DNA from: Rutpela maculata
Lineage: Eukaryota > Arthropoda > Insecta > Coleoptera > Cerambycidae
NCBI GenBank assembly: GCA_936432065.2
Contig: OW386286.2
Span: forward strand, 22,627,179-22,691,178
Reading direction: 5' to 3'
Length of the DNA: 64,000 nucleotides
Each line of letters opens with the position of its first letter. Position 1 is the first letter of the stretch. Position numbers and translations under genes: made by a program. The notes under the pieces were generated by a model. The model did no database searches. It saw only the letters and a program-made list of their open reading frames with translations, and had not been told where the DNA came from. Shown here in pieces: positions 41,265 to 52,382 of this stretch.

Positions 41265-43792
41265 GGGGCATAATGTATTCCATGGGATTTTTTGCGACCA
41301 TGTGGAATCTCTTTATTATATGTAGTACCGGGTGTTTACCTTAGAATTGCGCTGTTTGGTTTTTATGGCGTTGTACACCCAAGATGGTCGCCATGCGAGA
41401 CATTTATTCTTTACATCAAGAATAATTCCTTCCAGAGTGCTTATACGCAAAATCTGCATAAAACATTTTCTGTTCTACATGAGCCAATGAACAAATTTAG
41501 TTCTTATCAATTTTTTCGTATCTTTTACCATTTAAGAGTTACACGCCAGTTTTACCACATAACACAAATGTATTAGTATACATTTATTGCCTAGCCTATC
41601 TGACTTTCAACAGATTATAAACTGTGTATTTTGTGTCAAGGTAAAAGTAAATTACCTCTTGTTAATCCATTGAAGGTTGAAACAAAGAGAATAATGGTTG
41701 GATCCAGATATATGCATATTAGTAGTCGAATAGGGAATTCAAGTATACAACAGCTACAAGACTCCAATGCAAAATGGCATAAAGAATGTTACAAAAAACT
41801 GACTCATACGACAAACATGGATAGAAGCAAAAAACTTTTCGAAAAAGGAAAGCGTTGTGAGCCTACAGATGATTTAGAAGCGAGTATCAGCAGTGACAAG
41901 GCAACATGCACATTGCGATCTAAAACACCTGCATATAACAAAAAAAACTGTTTTTTTTGTGATGGAGAGAAAAGCAAGGAGAGACTGTATTGCATAACAA
42001 CAGACCAAAGTGGCGAGCGTCTTAAGTTAGCTGTCCAACGCTCTAATAGTGAAACATTGAACGTGTGCTTGAGTGACTGCACAGATCTTGGAGATGCCCA
42101 TGCAAGAGACATACATACACTATCACGTTATGATGAAACCCACTTAGTCTTCGACACATACAGAGAAAATTCACTAAAATCTTCTATGCGTAAGAAAAGA
42201 ACTGGCAACACACAACCAGTCCACTACAAGGTCAGTGATACAACGTACATTGAGAACACATCTATGAAGCCATTGTTATCTCATGTCAAGACTAAAGATG
42301 GGTTAACAGCTTACTTATCCGAGAAAGCAATACCATATGCAATTGGAAGAAACAAGTGTTTATTTGTATCTTGGAGGGAAAGAGCAAAGTGTTCAATGGG
42401 GATTGAAACAGAAGAACTGAAAAGCAATCATGAGGAAGCAGATACAAAAATAATTTTGCATTCCATGTTCTCCTGTCGTCGCGGTGCTACACAGCTTCAT
42501 ATTTACTCACCTTCATACTGACTTTATGGCGGTATAAGTTCCTTCCATTGAACACTATGTTTGTAACTGGAGTTGGCCAAAATCAAAGAATGATCAATTT
42601 CAGCAAAGTAACCGATTCCCTGGGCTCAAAGAAAACTTCAGCATTATTAGGTCTGCATGCAGTATTCGGAAGTGACACCACAGGGACTTTGGCAAAGAAA
42701 GCGAAAACCTCCTTTTGAAAAGTCTCCAGTAAAGCAGATGATGACACTCTCGAAGCTGTAAGCAAACTTGGAAGCTTGGAAAATTTTAGAAAGGTCATAT
42801 GTCAAGTCTATGTTCCTGGCACAAATATATCAGACATTGGAGAACTGAGGTGGTGGATGTTCACAAAGAAAGAAACTCAAAGAGAAAACTTGCCACCAAC
42901 AAGAGCATCACTGATACCATATGTTGATAGAGTTCGTTATCAAACCATAGAATGGTGCCGTGCTGACCAGCCCTACCCTAATCTGCCTTCGCCATTAAAC
43001 TTCGGCTGGGAACTAAAAAACGACCATTATGCTCCTGTTATGTGTATGCTGCCATGAGCTCCAGGGACAGTTCTTCAACTTATTCGGTGCTCTTGTGTTA
43101 AGAGAAAATGTGCTCCACCTTATAAATGTCTTTCCTACGATCTGAAGTGCACAGAACTATGTGTGTGTGGAGAAGACGAAGACATGTGTGACAACTGTGA
43201 TGAGCATACAAGGCATGAAGATTCATCGGATGACTTAGATGGTGATATATTGTTTTGAAGAGAATAATAACATAGTATCATTAAATATTGTTTTCTGTCA
43301 ATACATAATTTATTTTAAGAACCAATTTTATAATACAACTACTACGTCCTACTACAAATTGTATATATTAATACTAGTTATTATTAAAGTTTTTGTGAGT
43401 AAATAGCAGCAGAATCATTATTTTCCTTTCTTTAATAAATAACTGAATAAATTATGTTTTAAACCGATAGTGACATGTATAATGAATCATAACTCTTAAT
43501 TGGTAAAAGATACGAAAACATTGATAAGAACTAAATTTGTTCTTTGGCTCATGTAGAACAGAAAATATTATATGCAGATTTTGTGTATGAGCACTCTAGA
43601 AGGAGTGATTCTTGATGTAAAGAATAAATATCTCGCATGGCGGCCATCTTGGATGTATAACGCCATAAAAACTAAACAGCGCAATTCTAAGGTACACACC
43701 CGATACTACACCATTATCTAGCATATAATAAAGAGATTCCACATAGTAGCACTTCCCAATCCCTCGGAGTAGGTAAATACGCATTATGCTCC
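41265..43792 (+). mobile_element. Long-TIR element around a HEEADT-family gene
   Basis: Left arm 41265-41545 and right arm 43489-43792 are reverse complements: GGGGCATAATG against CATTATGCTCC outermost, then GTGGAATCTCTTTATTATAT, CCGGGTGTTTACCTTAGAAT, TTTTTATGGCGTTGTACACC, CCATGCGAGACATTTATTCT, TTCTGTTCTACATGAGCCAA and GTATCTTTTACCATTTAAGA against their mirrors. They enclose one coding region (41604-43258) on the plus strand. This is the layout of a class II transposon with ~300-bp terminal inverted repeats. Target duplications are not evident (left flank ATCGTCTT, right flank TCAACTAT). Open frames at 41292-41576 (+) and 43596-43796 (-) are the two arms. Confidence 0.75.
41604..43258 (+). 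pseudogene. HEEADT-family protein, nearly full length, broken
   Basis: The frame opens after TTTCAACAG (possible splice acceptor) without ATG. N-terminal zinc-type pair CILC (41625-41636) and WHKEC (41775-41789), then a second CFFC near 41950. Middle: HLVFDTYRENSLKSSMRKK, SMKPLLSHVKTKDGL, NHEEADTKIILHS (HEEADT 42429-42446), THLHIYSP-like text, then a break at 42519. Another frame resumes MFVTGVGQNQRMI, KTSALLGLHAVFGSDTTGTL (GSDTT 42668-42682), TGA at 42716, then VICQVYVPGTN, GELRWWMFTKKE, LPPTRASL, RYQTIEWC, FGWELKND, MLP-TGA (43055), and a cysteine cluster CSCVKRKC...CVCG...CDNC. The order matches a large unassigned invertebrate family known to me only by its motifs. EEAD and G-S/C-D-T/Y resemble acidic motifs of FEN1/XPG/PIN nucleases; that is inference. 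Inactive here: one frame break and two TGA codons. Confidence 0.7.
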
Positions 43793-44537
43793 TCAACTAT
43801 AAATTACTGTTTCTGTTGTTATGAAAGAATGCCAATAATATTTACTACCAAACATTTGATAAAATACTTTGAAGGGAATATAATTTAATATACTGTTTAA
43901 TAAGGTCAAATAGTAGAAAAAGGAAAATTTATATAGGGATTCTTAATAATAATCGTGCTCCTTATTTTGCAGAGCATCATTTTCTAATTAGCCTAAAGGA
44001 TACGAAGACATGACAGCAAATTACCATTAATTTCCAGTTCTACCCTGTTACCTGACAACTGAGGTATTTTGTATAATTCATTTTAACCAAAAATTTGTTG
44101 TGCTTTTCACTTTTCATTTGTTGGCACCACCGAAAATTTAAATCAAATTACCGCTTATAACTCTTGAACAATTCAGAATAAAAAATTGCATACGTAAAGA
44201 AATTAAATTTCCACGACGGGATGATAATACAAAAATCATCGAGATTGCAGAGCTTCGGTGTTATGCTAATTTTTTAAAAACTATTATCTGAAATTTTAAT
44301 TTAGAGACTGTAAAATGCTGCAGATTCTAGATCTAATTTATTATTTGCCGATTTAGCTTTTAGTAGTTAAGTAAGACAGAAACTAGCGTAATTGCATGAG
44401 TAGAGTGGCACAATATCATCATTGCGAGTACCACGGGTACGTGGGCGGTACTAGAATCTAGGACCAAGGCCCTCGCGTCGACTAATTTTGAACCAGAAAC
44501 TGTTTAAAGTGGTTATAAGCCCATACCAACAAGAAGC
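43793..44537. other. No recognised gene
   Basis: AT-rich until ~44390, then a less AT-rich stretch (44395-44500) leading to the gypsy gag. No 5' LTR or primer-binding site is visible where they would be expected. Confidence 0.35.
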
Positions 44538-45748
44538 ATGGCAACAGAAAAACAAATACAGAACCTATTTGCAGCATTTAGGAAAATGATGAAAACAGTA
44601 AGAGGAGAAAGAACAGTAAGAAAAACAACGGCAAGAGGAGAAAAAATAACAAGAGAGACAACGTTAAGTAGAAAAAGAAGGAGGACGTCAAGAGAAGAAA
44701 GAAGAACAAGAAAGACAACGTCAAGAAGAGAAAGACGCCAGGATTAATGAAGGAAAATTCTGAGTGATCAAATGAAAATACAACAGGACGCTATGAATCC
44801 AATCACTAACAAACTCAAGGAGGATATAGGTGTTGAAAAGGCTGAAGTCAGTAAGGTAGAAAAAAAAGTAGATAAGGTCGAAGATAAAGTAGGTGAAGTC
44901 AAGACAGAACTCAGTCAAGTAAAAGGAAAAGTAAATAAGTTTGAAGAAAAGATGGACGAGTTTGAAGGAGAAATAGAGCGACTTAAATGACAATTGAGAG
45001 AGAAAGCAGGCCAGCTGGTAGCATCGTCAGGTCCTCGGTTAAAACCTCCCTTCCTTGACGCCCAAAGCTCATGGACAACCCATAAGAGACAGTTTAAGGC
45101 AGCTGCATTTGCGAATAACTGGAATAACGAGGAAAAGGTCATAGGATTAGTTTCAGCGCTAAGGGGCCAAGCCTCAGAGTTACTTCAGACTATCCCAGTA
45201 GAGAAACAAAGGGACTTTAAAGTTTTGTAAGCTGCATTGGAGACATTAGAGATATGGTGACCGACCCCTCGTCCAAGTACACCAGGCTCATCTGAAATCA
45301 CGGACGCAAAAGGCTGGGGAAAGCTTATAAGAATTCGAAGTTGCGGTAGAGAGACCGGCACATCTGACATATCCCAGTGCATCAAGAGAATTTGAGGAAC
45401 AATTAACAATAAGGCCTTTTAACATAGCATAAGGGATGAGGAAGTCAAGGGAGCTTTCAGGTTAACGCGGCACCAAAAGAGTAGAGGTAGAGGCGGCCTT
45501 TAACGATACCTCGAAGTCGAAAGTGCGTGCTTGTGACAGTTGAAGAGACACATTCGGACCATGAGAACATGGGCATTTTACTGAGGGATATGTTTAAAAT
45601 AATGAGTCAATTACTGACTAAATCGGATTCTCCGACGAAACGAGAAAAACAAGAAGGTGGAAAGTCAAGTCAAGGTGGAGGTATCCGATGTTATAAGAGC
45701 GGAGAACTAGGACATATCAAACGAGATTGTCGACAGTGGAGAGGGTGA
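44538..45748 (+). pseudogene. Gypsy gag (coiled coil, capsid-like, zinc knuckle)
   Basis: MATEKQIQNLFAAFRKMMK starts at 44538. A K/E/R-rich repeat is read out of frame to 44747. The frame resumes at 44772 as heptad-like coiled coil (VSKVEKKVDKVEDKVGEVK). Next comes PRLKPPFLDAQSSWTTHKRQ, FKAAAFANNWNNEEK and LRGQASELLQTIPVEKQRD, typical of the gag capsid region. After further shifts the knuckle is CYKSGELGHIKRDC (45689-45730): its second cysteine is serine, so zinc binding is lost. At least three frame breaks and one stop at 44988. Confidence 0.75.
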
Positions 45749-46125
45749 ATGTCACTGGGGGCGTTGCTGGCTAGAGAATGCGTTGTCCCCAGAGAAATAA
45801 AGGTTTCCCAGCTTCGAAGAATTCTGAAAAGTCTACTGTTACAAGGCTATGTGAACCAAAGGAATTGTGTGTTTACCATCGACACAGGCACTACGTCATC
45901 AATAGTGCGGCCAGGATTTATATCGGGCATAAAAATTAACAAGAAGCAAAATGAAATAATCGTCTGGATAGCTACGGAAGACAAGGCTACGATTCATGTA
46001 CAAGTAGACTTGGATTTGCAGATTGGACGTCTAAGGTTTGACCATAGGGTCAGAGTGGCTGATACGTATGACTTCCTTTTTGGGATTGGACATTATGGAA
46101 CAGTATGGATTTATTGTTGACGTAG
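45749..46125 (+). pseudogene. Gypsy aspartic protease domain
   Basis: FTIDTGTTSSIVRPGF with the catalytic D-T-G at 45881-45889, IVWIATEDKATI, FDHRVRVADTYDFLFGIG (the flap and the second hydrophobic-G block; normally ..L.G.D.L/F). It would cleave the gag-pol precursor. The frame ends at 46118 by a shift (another frame continues LIRMTSFLGLDIMEQYGFIVD, the true continuation). No RT follows. Confidence 0.7.
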
Positions 46126-46319
46126 GAAAGCGAGGAAAGATTAGGAATGAAGAGTTTATTCTATCGACAATGGACGACCAATTCCAGAAAACAACAAACA
46201 ACGCAGACGGTCAAAATTCCTGCTCTATTCAAAAGACCACGCAATGAAGATTGCAAGCACTGCCATCATGTGGAAAATTTGCAGGACATGGTAAAAGTTA
46301 ACACTGTCCAAATGAAGCT

Positions 46320-46998
46320 CTAAGGCATGAGCAATTGAACGATGCAGAAATTGTTGTGTTGTGTTTCAGACAAAGGAGTGGGGCCTAGGGCTTTATGGTC
46401 GCAATGAAATTCATTAGAGTCATAGATGGGCTACTGAGGAGAGCATGGGAGAAGCCCGGATCGAAAGCAAGTTGCTATGCGTCTAGTGTTTCCCAGGCGC
46501 CGTGTACCACAAGTACTGCAGGAAGTGCATAATGGTACGTCCAGCGGACACTTTGACGAAAATAAGATGTTGAGTAAAGTACGAAAACGATTTTATTGGG
46601 TAAATAGTCGCCAGGATGTGGAGGCTTGGTGTCACAAATACAAGATTTGTGCGGCCAGTAAGGGACCACAGACTAGGGGTAGGGGTCAATTTAAGTAGTA
46701 TAACGTCTGATCCCCTTTAGATACCTAGTGACCGAATGAAGGCTCTATATGACCATAATGCTAGTTCAGGAGGATTTAAGGCAGGAGATTTGGTTTGGCT
46801 GTACAACCCGCAGCGGAAGAAGAGAAGGTTCCCGAATCCTCAACCGCCTTGGTAAGGACTGTATTCCATTATCACAAAAATCAATGACATTATTTATCGA
46901 ATTCAAAGAAGTAAAAGGTCGAAGATGAAAATTGTATACTTGAATAGACTGGCGAAGTATATGGAAGACACTAAATTGCCTGACCGGAACGTTCAGGT
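46320..46998 (+). pseudogene. Gypsy integrase remnants (H2C2 and C-terminal domain)
   Basis: RHEQLNDAEIVVLCFRQRS, DGLLRRAWEKPG, then VPQVLQEVHNGTSSGHFDEN, KVRKRFYWVNSRQDVEAWC and HKYKICAASKGP: the H-x6-H...C-x2-C zinc domain of retroviral-type integrases (46527-46645). Next, after loss of the whole DDE core, RMKALYDHNASS, FKAGDLVWLYNPQRKK, RFPNPQPPW, YRIQRSKRSKMKIVYLNRLA, the C-terminal domain. Several frame breaks. Polypurine tract AAGGAGGGGGCAG at 47001-47013 follows. Confidence 0.8.
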
Positions 46999-47013
46999 TT
47001 AAGGAGGGGGCAG

Positions 47014-47388
47014 TGTTACAGCTTTTACCCCATCCTTTAAATGTATTAACAGGAAACTAAGCATCGATAGTTAGTTCGGCAATTGCCCCAGGGATGGCGC
47101 TGCTGTTCTTAGCCTACTAATTACAGAATGTTTGGGATTATTCTAGAGCCTTCATATTTAGGTATATAAAGGAATTGAGAAGACGAGCGAGAACAGTTCA
47201 GTTCAGATAATCAGTCAGAACAAATCAAGAAGAATTAAACAAAGTGATAAAGTGACTGAATTACTGAATTATAATACTCAGTGTTATATTAGTGAAGTAT
47301 TTATATATTGTAATTAGTATAGTACTAATAGTTAATAAATTAGTGCTTAGTGTTGCCGTGGTGTTATAATTTCCGAACCCACAGTACA
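47014..47388 (+). mobile_element. Gypsy 3' LTR
   Basis: Starts TGTTACAGCTTTTACCCC directly after the polypurine tract and ends ACCCACAGTACA; TGT...ACA ends. TATA box GGTATATAAAGG at 47161-47172. About 375 bases. Matches the fragment at 12557. Confidence 0.8.
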
Positions 47389-48852
47389 GGGTGCAAACTC
47401 GTAATATTATTTTGAATAAAGGAATTACTTTCATGTAGTCAACTACTTTAAATATACTTGGACTACTAAGAATTAATTGAATTACAAATGTAATCAGATC
47501 TCTAGTAGTTGATTACTTTCTCAATTACATCATAAAAAAATCTATATTTACAATAAGAACTACTGCCTTGTGAAAAGTAGTTCGATTAAAATTACTCTTC
47601 ACCATAAAGTTGCTTGATTAGTAACTGAATTATTTTGTAATCGATTTCTGCCCAGATCTGCCACAAATATCCTCACTATAAATTGTAGAATCAACCAGCC
47701 ATCTTCGACGTAAAAAGGAAAACGTCGTTAGATCGTTTTCTCATTTTCTAAAATAAAATAATATAAAACATAACACGATGGGAATAGACACGGTGTGCTG
47801 AGTCGTTAAACGGACCACGACGACCATCCGAATATACGCCTATACTAGGACTTTAAATTCCATCCCGCAGAACAAAAACAGTTTTCATTTCGTCCCTCAC
47901 GAATCCAGCATGCTTCTCTCCATTTTCAATTTTATTATATTGCGTTCACTTGGTCTATTTTTATTTTGTATTTATCCTGACCACTGGACTTCGTTGCGCC
48001 AGATGTTTATAATATGTTCGAGTTTCAGGTCCTTCAGATCGATATTCCTATTTCTTTATATATCTTTTGAGGACATTTCTATTCACTGGGTGTTTTGAAT
48101 AGGACACATGACAAATGACACTGGATACTTGCCGAATTAACATTTCCTTTGATAAATTTCAGAGCTTACGATGAATTATGTTTGCGAGAATAATTCAAAT
48201 TGTATTTTCCGTAATATGTACATAAAATAAATGTTCTAATACTCCTATATGAATAACTTAAATTATACAGTCAGCAATTTTGCACTTATTTAATTCCAGT
48301 AGGAAATATGCAAAAAATTTGTTTTATTTCCATTTTCAAAACTTTAACTTTTTAGCACGTCATGTACAACAGTTTGTTGTTTATGATTTCGACAGTCTCG
48401 TGAGACATCAAATTATTTTTATTTCATTTTTACTTACTTCGTCTCTGAGGATTGGTAACCAGCTGGTACTAAAATCTATAGAATAATTTGATACATGTAT
48501 CCTCATTATCAAAATAATAGCGAAAATTTCTAGATTAACAATTTTTGGAAACTTTTTTTTACAAAAAAAAAACAATATGTTCACCTATAGTCCAATCAGT
48601 GGGGAATTTTGCCCTGCAAAAGGTGGAGTAGTAGTGAGTTTGATATATGTTGTTTAAGTTGAGGCCCTGATGAAAAATATAAATTTTCGACCTGTGGAGG
48701 CGTGAGCCGCCATCTTAATTAAAAGATGCAAAAAATTGTTTCTTTCCAAGTAATTCAGCAAAGCTCGATCCTACAAGAAAAATATTCCAGACAAAGTTGA
48801 AGGGGACCAAATTTCCTACATTTTTTGTATTTACATTTTTATTGTAAGTCTA
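47389..48852. other. No gene; hAT-like AACTAC words at the left
   Basis: 47430-47620 contains scattered GTAGTCAACTACTT, AGTAGTTGATTACTTT and AGTAGTTCGATTA, like the subterminal words of the hAT element at 50491, and AGATCTGCC at 47655. This may be a decayed relative. 47690-48852 shows no gene; short frames at 47910-48486 lack motifs. Confidence 0.35.
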
Positions 48853-49230
48853 ATGTGTGACGAGATAGAGCGGCAGAAAAATAGATTTAAGAAAATTTTT
48901 TTTTTATATGACGTACGTTTGCAACAACATATTTTATATTGTTTATATTATTATAGTAAGTATCTACTTGTATTGAAACTAAAAGGATATGAAATTGATG
49001 AGATAGTATTACAGTGGTTTACATCATACCTCGAAAATAGGAAACAAATTATTAAATTTAATCACAGTTATTCAGAAGAATTGTCTATAAAACATTGAAT
49101 ACTTTAAAGGTCGGTACTTGCTTCTATACTCTTTTTATAATACATTAACGATATTTGTAATTGTTACAAGAAATGTAACCTCAAATTGTTTGCGGATGAT
49201 ACAATGTTTTATATAAAAAGTAAAGTATAG
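48853..49230 (+). pseudogene. Non-LTR RT fragment (motifs B-C)
   Basis: LVLKLKGYEIDEIVLQWFTS, YLENRKQIIKFNHSYSEEL, then after a frameshift LFIIHINDI, CNCYKKCNLKLFADDTMFYI. FADD is motif C with both aspartates. The VPQG motif B region is degraded. Left limit unclear. Confidence 0.75.
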
Positions 49231-49318
49231 AATAAATTGAAATTAAATTAAATGAATATTTAAAAAGCATATATATTGAAATGTGATAATAATAATAAAA
49301 CGTTATTTGTTCATAGAT

Positions 49319-49649
49319 AATTCGTGGGTTGAGTATTATATTGTTCTATAAGCACTTTTGGCGGGAAATTAGGTTTTTATAAAATAAAATAGTTCAGAAA
49401 ATTCTTATTCTATCTGAACAGAAATTTTTGTCCCAAACAATCTACAAATAAAATAAGAAAGATTATTAAATTGTATTATCAGCATTATTTGAATATCCTT
49501 TAATATTACAATGTTCTAACAAATAGACAAACATGGGGAAACTAAGAGCTTTTCAAAATGGATTAAAATAATTCGTGAATGTTTAAATCTCTGTTTCTCC
49601 AATTTGCAATTTGTACTATTAGAACAATATAATACTCAACCCACGAATT
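49319..49649. mobile_element. MITE with 29-bp identical terminal inverted repeats
   Basis: The left end (49319-49347) reads AATTCGTGGGTTGAGTATTA followed by TATTGTTCT; the right end (49621-49649) is its exact complement. 331 bases in total, no coding. The outermost AATT is the same on both sides and could be a target duplication rather than TIR. Confidence 0.85.
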
Positions 49650-49774
49650 TACAAACAAAAATTGAGTTTTTTTTAAATATTAGCTTTGGTGAAGCCTATC
49701 CGGCAAGTGTAGAAGAAGACATTTTGTGTGATGTGTGCACTCCGTAGCAATTTTGTAGTCAACAACTAGATATA

Positions 49775-50467
49775 CAGGGTGTCCCGAAACTCCCGCCTTC
49801 CCCTTTAGGTGCTAATTCTCCATGCAAAAATAGTAAGAAAAGTTCCTATAAACATGTGTCCGGAAATGCTTCCTAAGGGAGCTACGGCCCTCTAAGGATG
49901 GCGCAAAAATACTTTTGCTAATTATCTCGGAAATTATTTGGGACAACTTTATGAAACTTAGTTAACTTTTTTCGATTAATAAAGGTTATTGTTTTACGCC
50001 TACTTTGAAAAATAAATAATGCGCATTTAGCAAACGAATACGCAATATTTCGGTTAGACCGCTTTTACTCGAAAACGGCTTGCCATATGGCTAATTGTAG
50101 AGAGGCCCTTTTTTATGCAGAATTAACCAGGGAATCATAATCAGGGATTAAAATACTAAAAATGTCAAATGGCAAAATTAATATGTATAAACAAAGAACA
50201 CGTTTCTCCGCCCCTGGATAAGATTAATTTTGGCTAATACTATAAAACAATAACCTTTAATAATCGAAAAAAGTTAACCAAGTTTCATAAAGTTGTCCCA
50301 AATCATTTCCGAGATAATTAGTAAAAACACCTATTTTTGCGCCATTCTTAGAGAGCAGTAGCTCCCTTAGGAAGCATTTCCGAACACATGTTTACAAGAA
50401 CTTTTCTTACTAATTTTGCATGGAGAATTGGCACCTAAAGGGGAAGGCGGGAGTTTCGGGACACCCT
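49775..50467. mobile_element. CAGGGTG foldback with TATA duplication
   Basis: Starts CAGGGTGTCCCGAAACTCCC, ends GGGAGTTTCGGGACACCCT; arms of ~225 bases pair almost perfectly (CTTCCCCTTTAGGTGC, GGAAATGCTTCCTAAGGGAG, TTGGGACAACTTTATGAAAC and mirrors). Flanked by TATA at 49771-49774 and 50468-50471. Centre ~240 bases, non-coding. A diverged one-arm copy lies at 11335. Confidence 0.85.
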
Positions 50468-50490
50468 TATACAAATATGTTATTATTTAT

Positions 50491-51257
50491 CAGAGCTGCC
50501 TAGTAGTTAACTACAATTGTAGTTAAACTACATTTTAACTACTAACTACGAGTACTTATAGGTAGTTGTGAATACATTGGTATTGTATTGAGTATTCACT
50601 ACTCAAACTACTTTCTAAAAGTAGTTAAAACTACTAATGTAATTTTAACTACTAAAGTAGTTGCAACTACTGTTTATGTGTTTTTATAGAATCTGTTTTT
50701 ATGGTTTTCTCATAAATGTGCTTAATAAATATCCAGCCCAGTTGCTCAGTGACAAAAACAGTTTCAGATATATCCCCAATAATAAACCTTAATAATATTA
50801 AATATTTATTAAAGAAATTAAAAAGGATGCAAATGGCAACAATGGAACAACATGTGAGTAAACTGTAGGTTAGGTTGTCGGGCGTTACGTAGGTACCACA
50901 GGTACACTTTGCTTGCACACAGATGTAGAAAAGCATTTTGTGACTTTTTATCGCATATTGGCACAATCATTTTACAAATTATATAAGTATATTAGACTTT
51001 CCCGTTATGACATATGTGACAAAGAAAGGTTTCACTGTCTTAAGTACACAGTAATTTCTTTCATCATGAAAAAAATTTCATGCTGTGTAAATCTAAAGTG
51101 TACCTACAAAAGTAGTTGTAAATGTAATTGAAGACACGTAGTTAAACTACTCTTTCAAAATTAAAGTACTCGAGTACTTTTCAAGTACAATGCAGTTTTA
51201 ATAAGTACTCTGTAGTTAGTAGTTAACTACTTTTTCAAAAGTAGTTTGGCAGCTCTG
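50491..51257. mobile_element. hAT-type non-autonomous element with perfect 8-bp TSD
   Basis: CAGAGCTGCC (50491-50500) and GGCAGCTCTG (51248-51257) are terminal inverted repeats; TTATTTAT flanks both sides (50483-50490, 51258-51265), an 8-bp target duplication as made by hAT transposases. Subterminal regions on both sides are arrays of GTAGTT/AACTAC words (e.g. TAGTAGTTAACTAC), the kind of clustered binding sites hAT transposases use. The internal ~400 bases carry only random-looking frames. Confidence 0.9.
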
Positions 51258-51436
51258 TTATTTATGTTTTACCATGTTCAAATTGTATTTATATTTTCAT
51301 CCGAATATTATCTTTCATTTATATATTTTTGCACATGTTTGTTTTTCGCATACAATTTACTTTCTCAATTAAGCCTTCTTCTAGAGCAGAAACTTCCAGT
51401 TTGCGATATTTTGAATTCACATTAGTTTTTGTTATA

Positions 51437-52382
51437 CAAGGTGTTTTTAAAAAGTATTTCAATCACTTAACCACAGACTCAGCACCTCAAAAGAAGTTGA
51501 TTGAACCTAATTTACCTCTATCCAAAATCGCACCCCTATGAAGATACAGTCCTTTAAAGTTGGAAATAAAAAAATATCATCTTTAAATATTGTCCAAATG
51601 AGATATTTTTTTTCCATACTGGTACACTGTAACAAAGTGTAATAGTATAAAGTAAAAATATTTTAAAATAAAGTTTTATAAATGGCTGATTTAGGGTTAA
51701 ACAACCTCCTTTTTTTAGTGGTAAACCTATACCGTATATTCTGTTTTATAGAACATTTTATTCTTCTTCTTCTTTATTCAACCTTTTTGCATCTTGTGTT
51801 TTTTTTCGTTTAAGTGATCATTTTCAAATGAATACTAAAAATATTGTCATCTGTTTTAAAGGGTGAAATGTTAAAAACTCTAGAAAATCATTTATTTTAT
51901 TGCCTCTTAATTTCAGTTCTATATGTACCTAGTATGAGTTAAGAAACTAAATTAAATTAAAAAAAAAACAAAAAAAATAAAATAAAAAGTTTCATTATTT
52001 CTCTCCAGTTTTCAACATTAAACAAAATATTAAAACACATGACAATGTTTTTAATATTTTGTTTCATTTAAAAATGATCACTGAAATGAAAAAAACACAA
52101 GATACAAAAAAGTTGTTGTTTAACCCCAAATCATTTATAAAACTTTATTTTAAAATATTTTTATTTTAAACCATACTCCTTTTTGACATATGGTACAGCG
52201 TACCAGTATTGAAAAAAATATATCTAGCCACTTGTATAATATTTAAAGAATATGTTTTTTTATTTCCAACATTAGAGGGCTGTATCTTCATAGGAGTGTG
52301 ATTTTGGATAGAGGTAAATTAACTTCTTTTGAGGCGCTGAGTCTGTGGTTAAGTGATTGACATACTTTTGAAAAACACCCTG
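51437..52382. mobile_element. CAAGGTG foldback, ~950 bp
   Basis: CAAGGTGTTTTTAAAAAGTA at the left and TTTTGAAAAACACCCTG at the right, with CACTTAACCACAGACTCAGC, CTATGAAGATACAGTCCTTT, TTTATAAATGGCTGATTTAG and ATCTTGTGTTTTTTTTCG against their mirrors. Arms exceed 400 bases and reach almost to the centre. Flanks TA/TA. Same terminal motif as the 49775 element. Confidence 0.85.

Larger units (their letters stand above)
44538..47388 (+). mobile_element. Internally deleted Ty3/gypsy element with 3' LTR
   Basis: Order: broken gag, zinc knuckle, protease, short pol remnants, integrase zinc domain, integrase C-terminus, polypurine tract, 3' LTR. Reverse transcriptase, RNase H and the DDE core of integrase are entirely absent, so pol has lost about 3 kb relative to a normal gypsy element. 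The 5' LTR is missing. A related LTR fragment sits at 12557-12715. Confidence 0.85.

Noticed and set aside
41292..43796. Similar proteins predicted on opposite strands at 41292-41576 and 43596-43796
   Set aside because: They are the two arms of the inverted repeat; the similarity reflects the arms, not genes.
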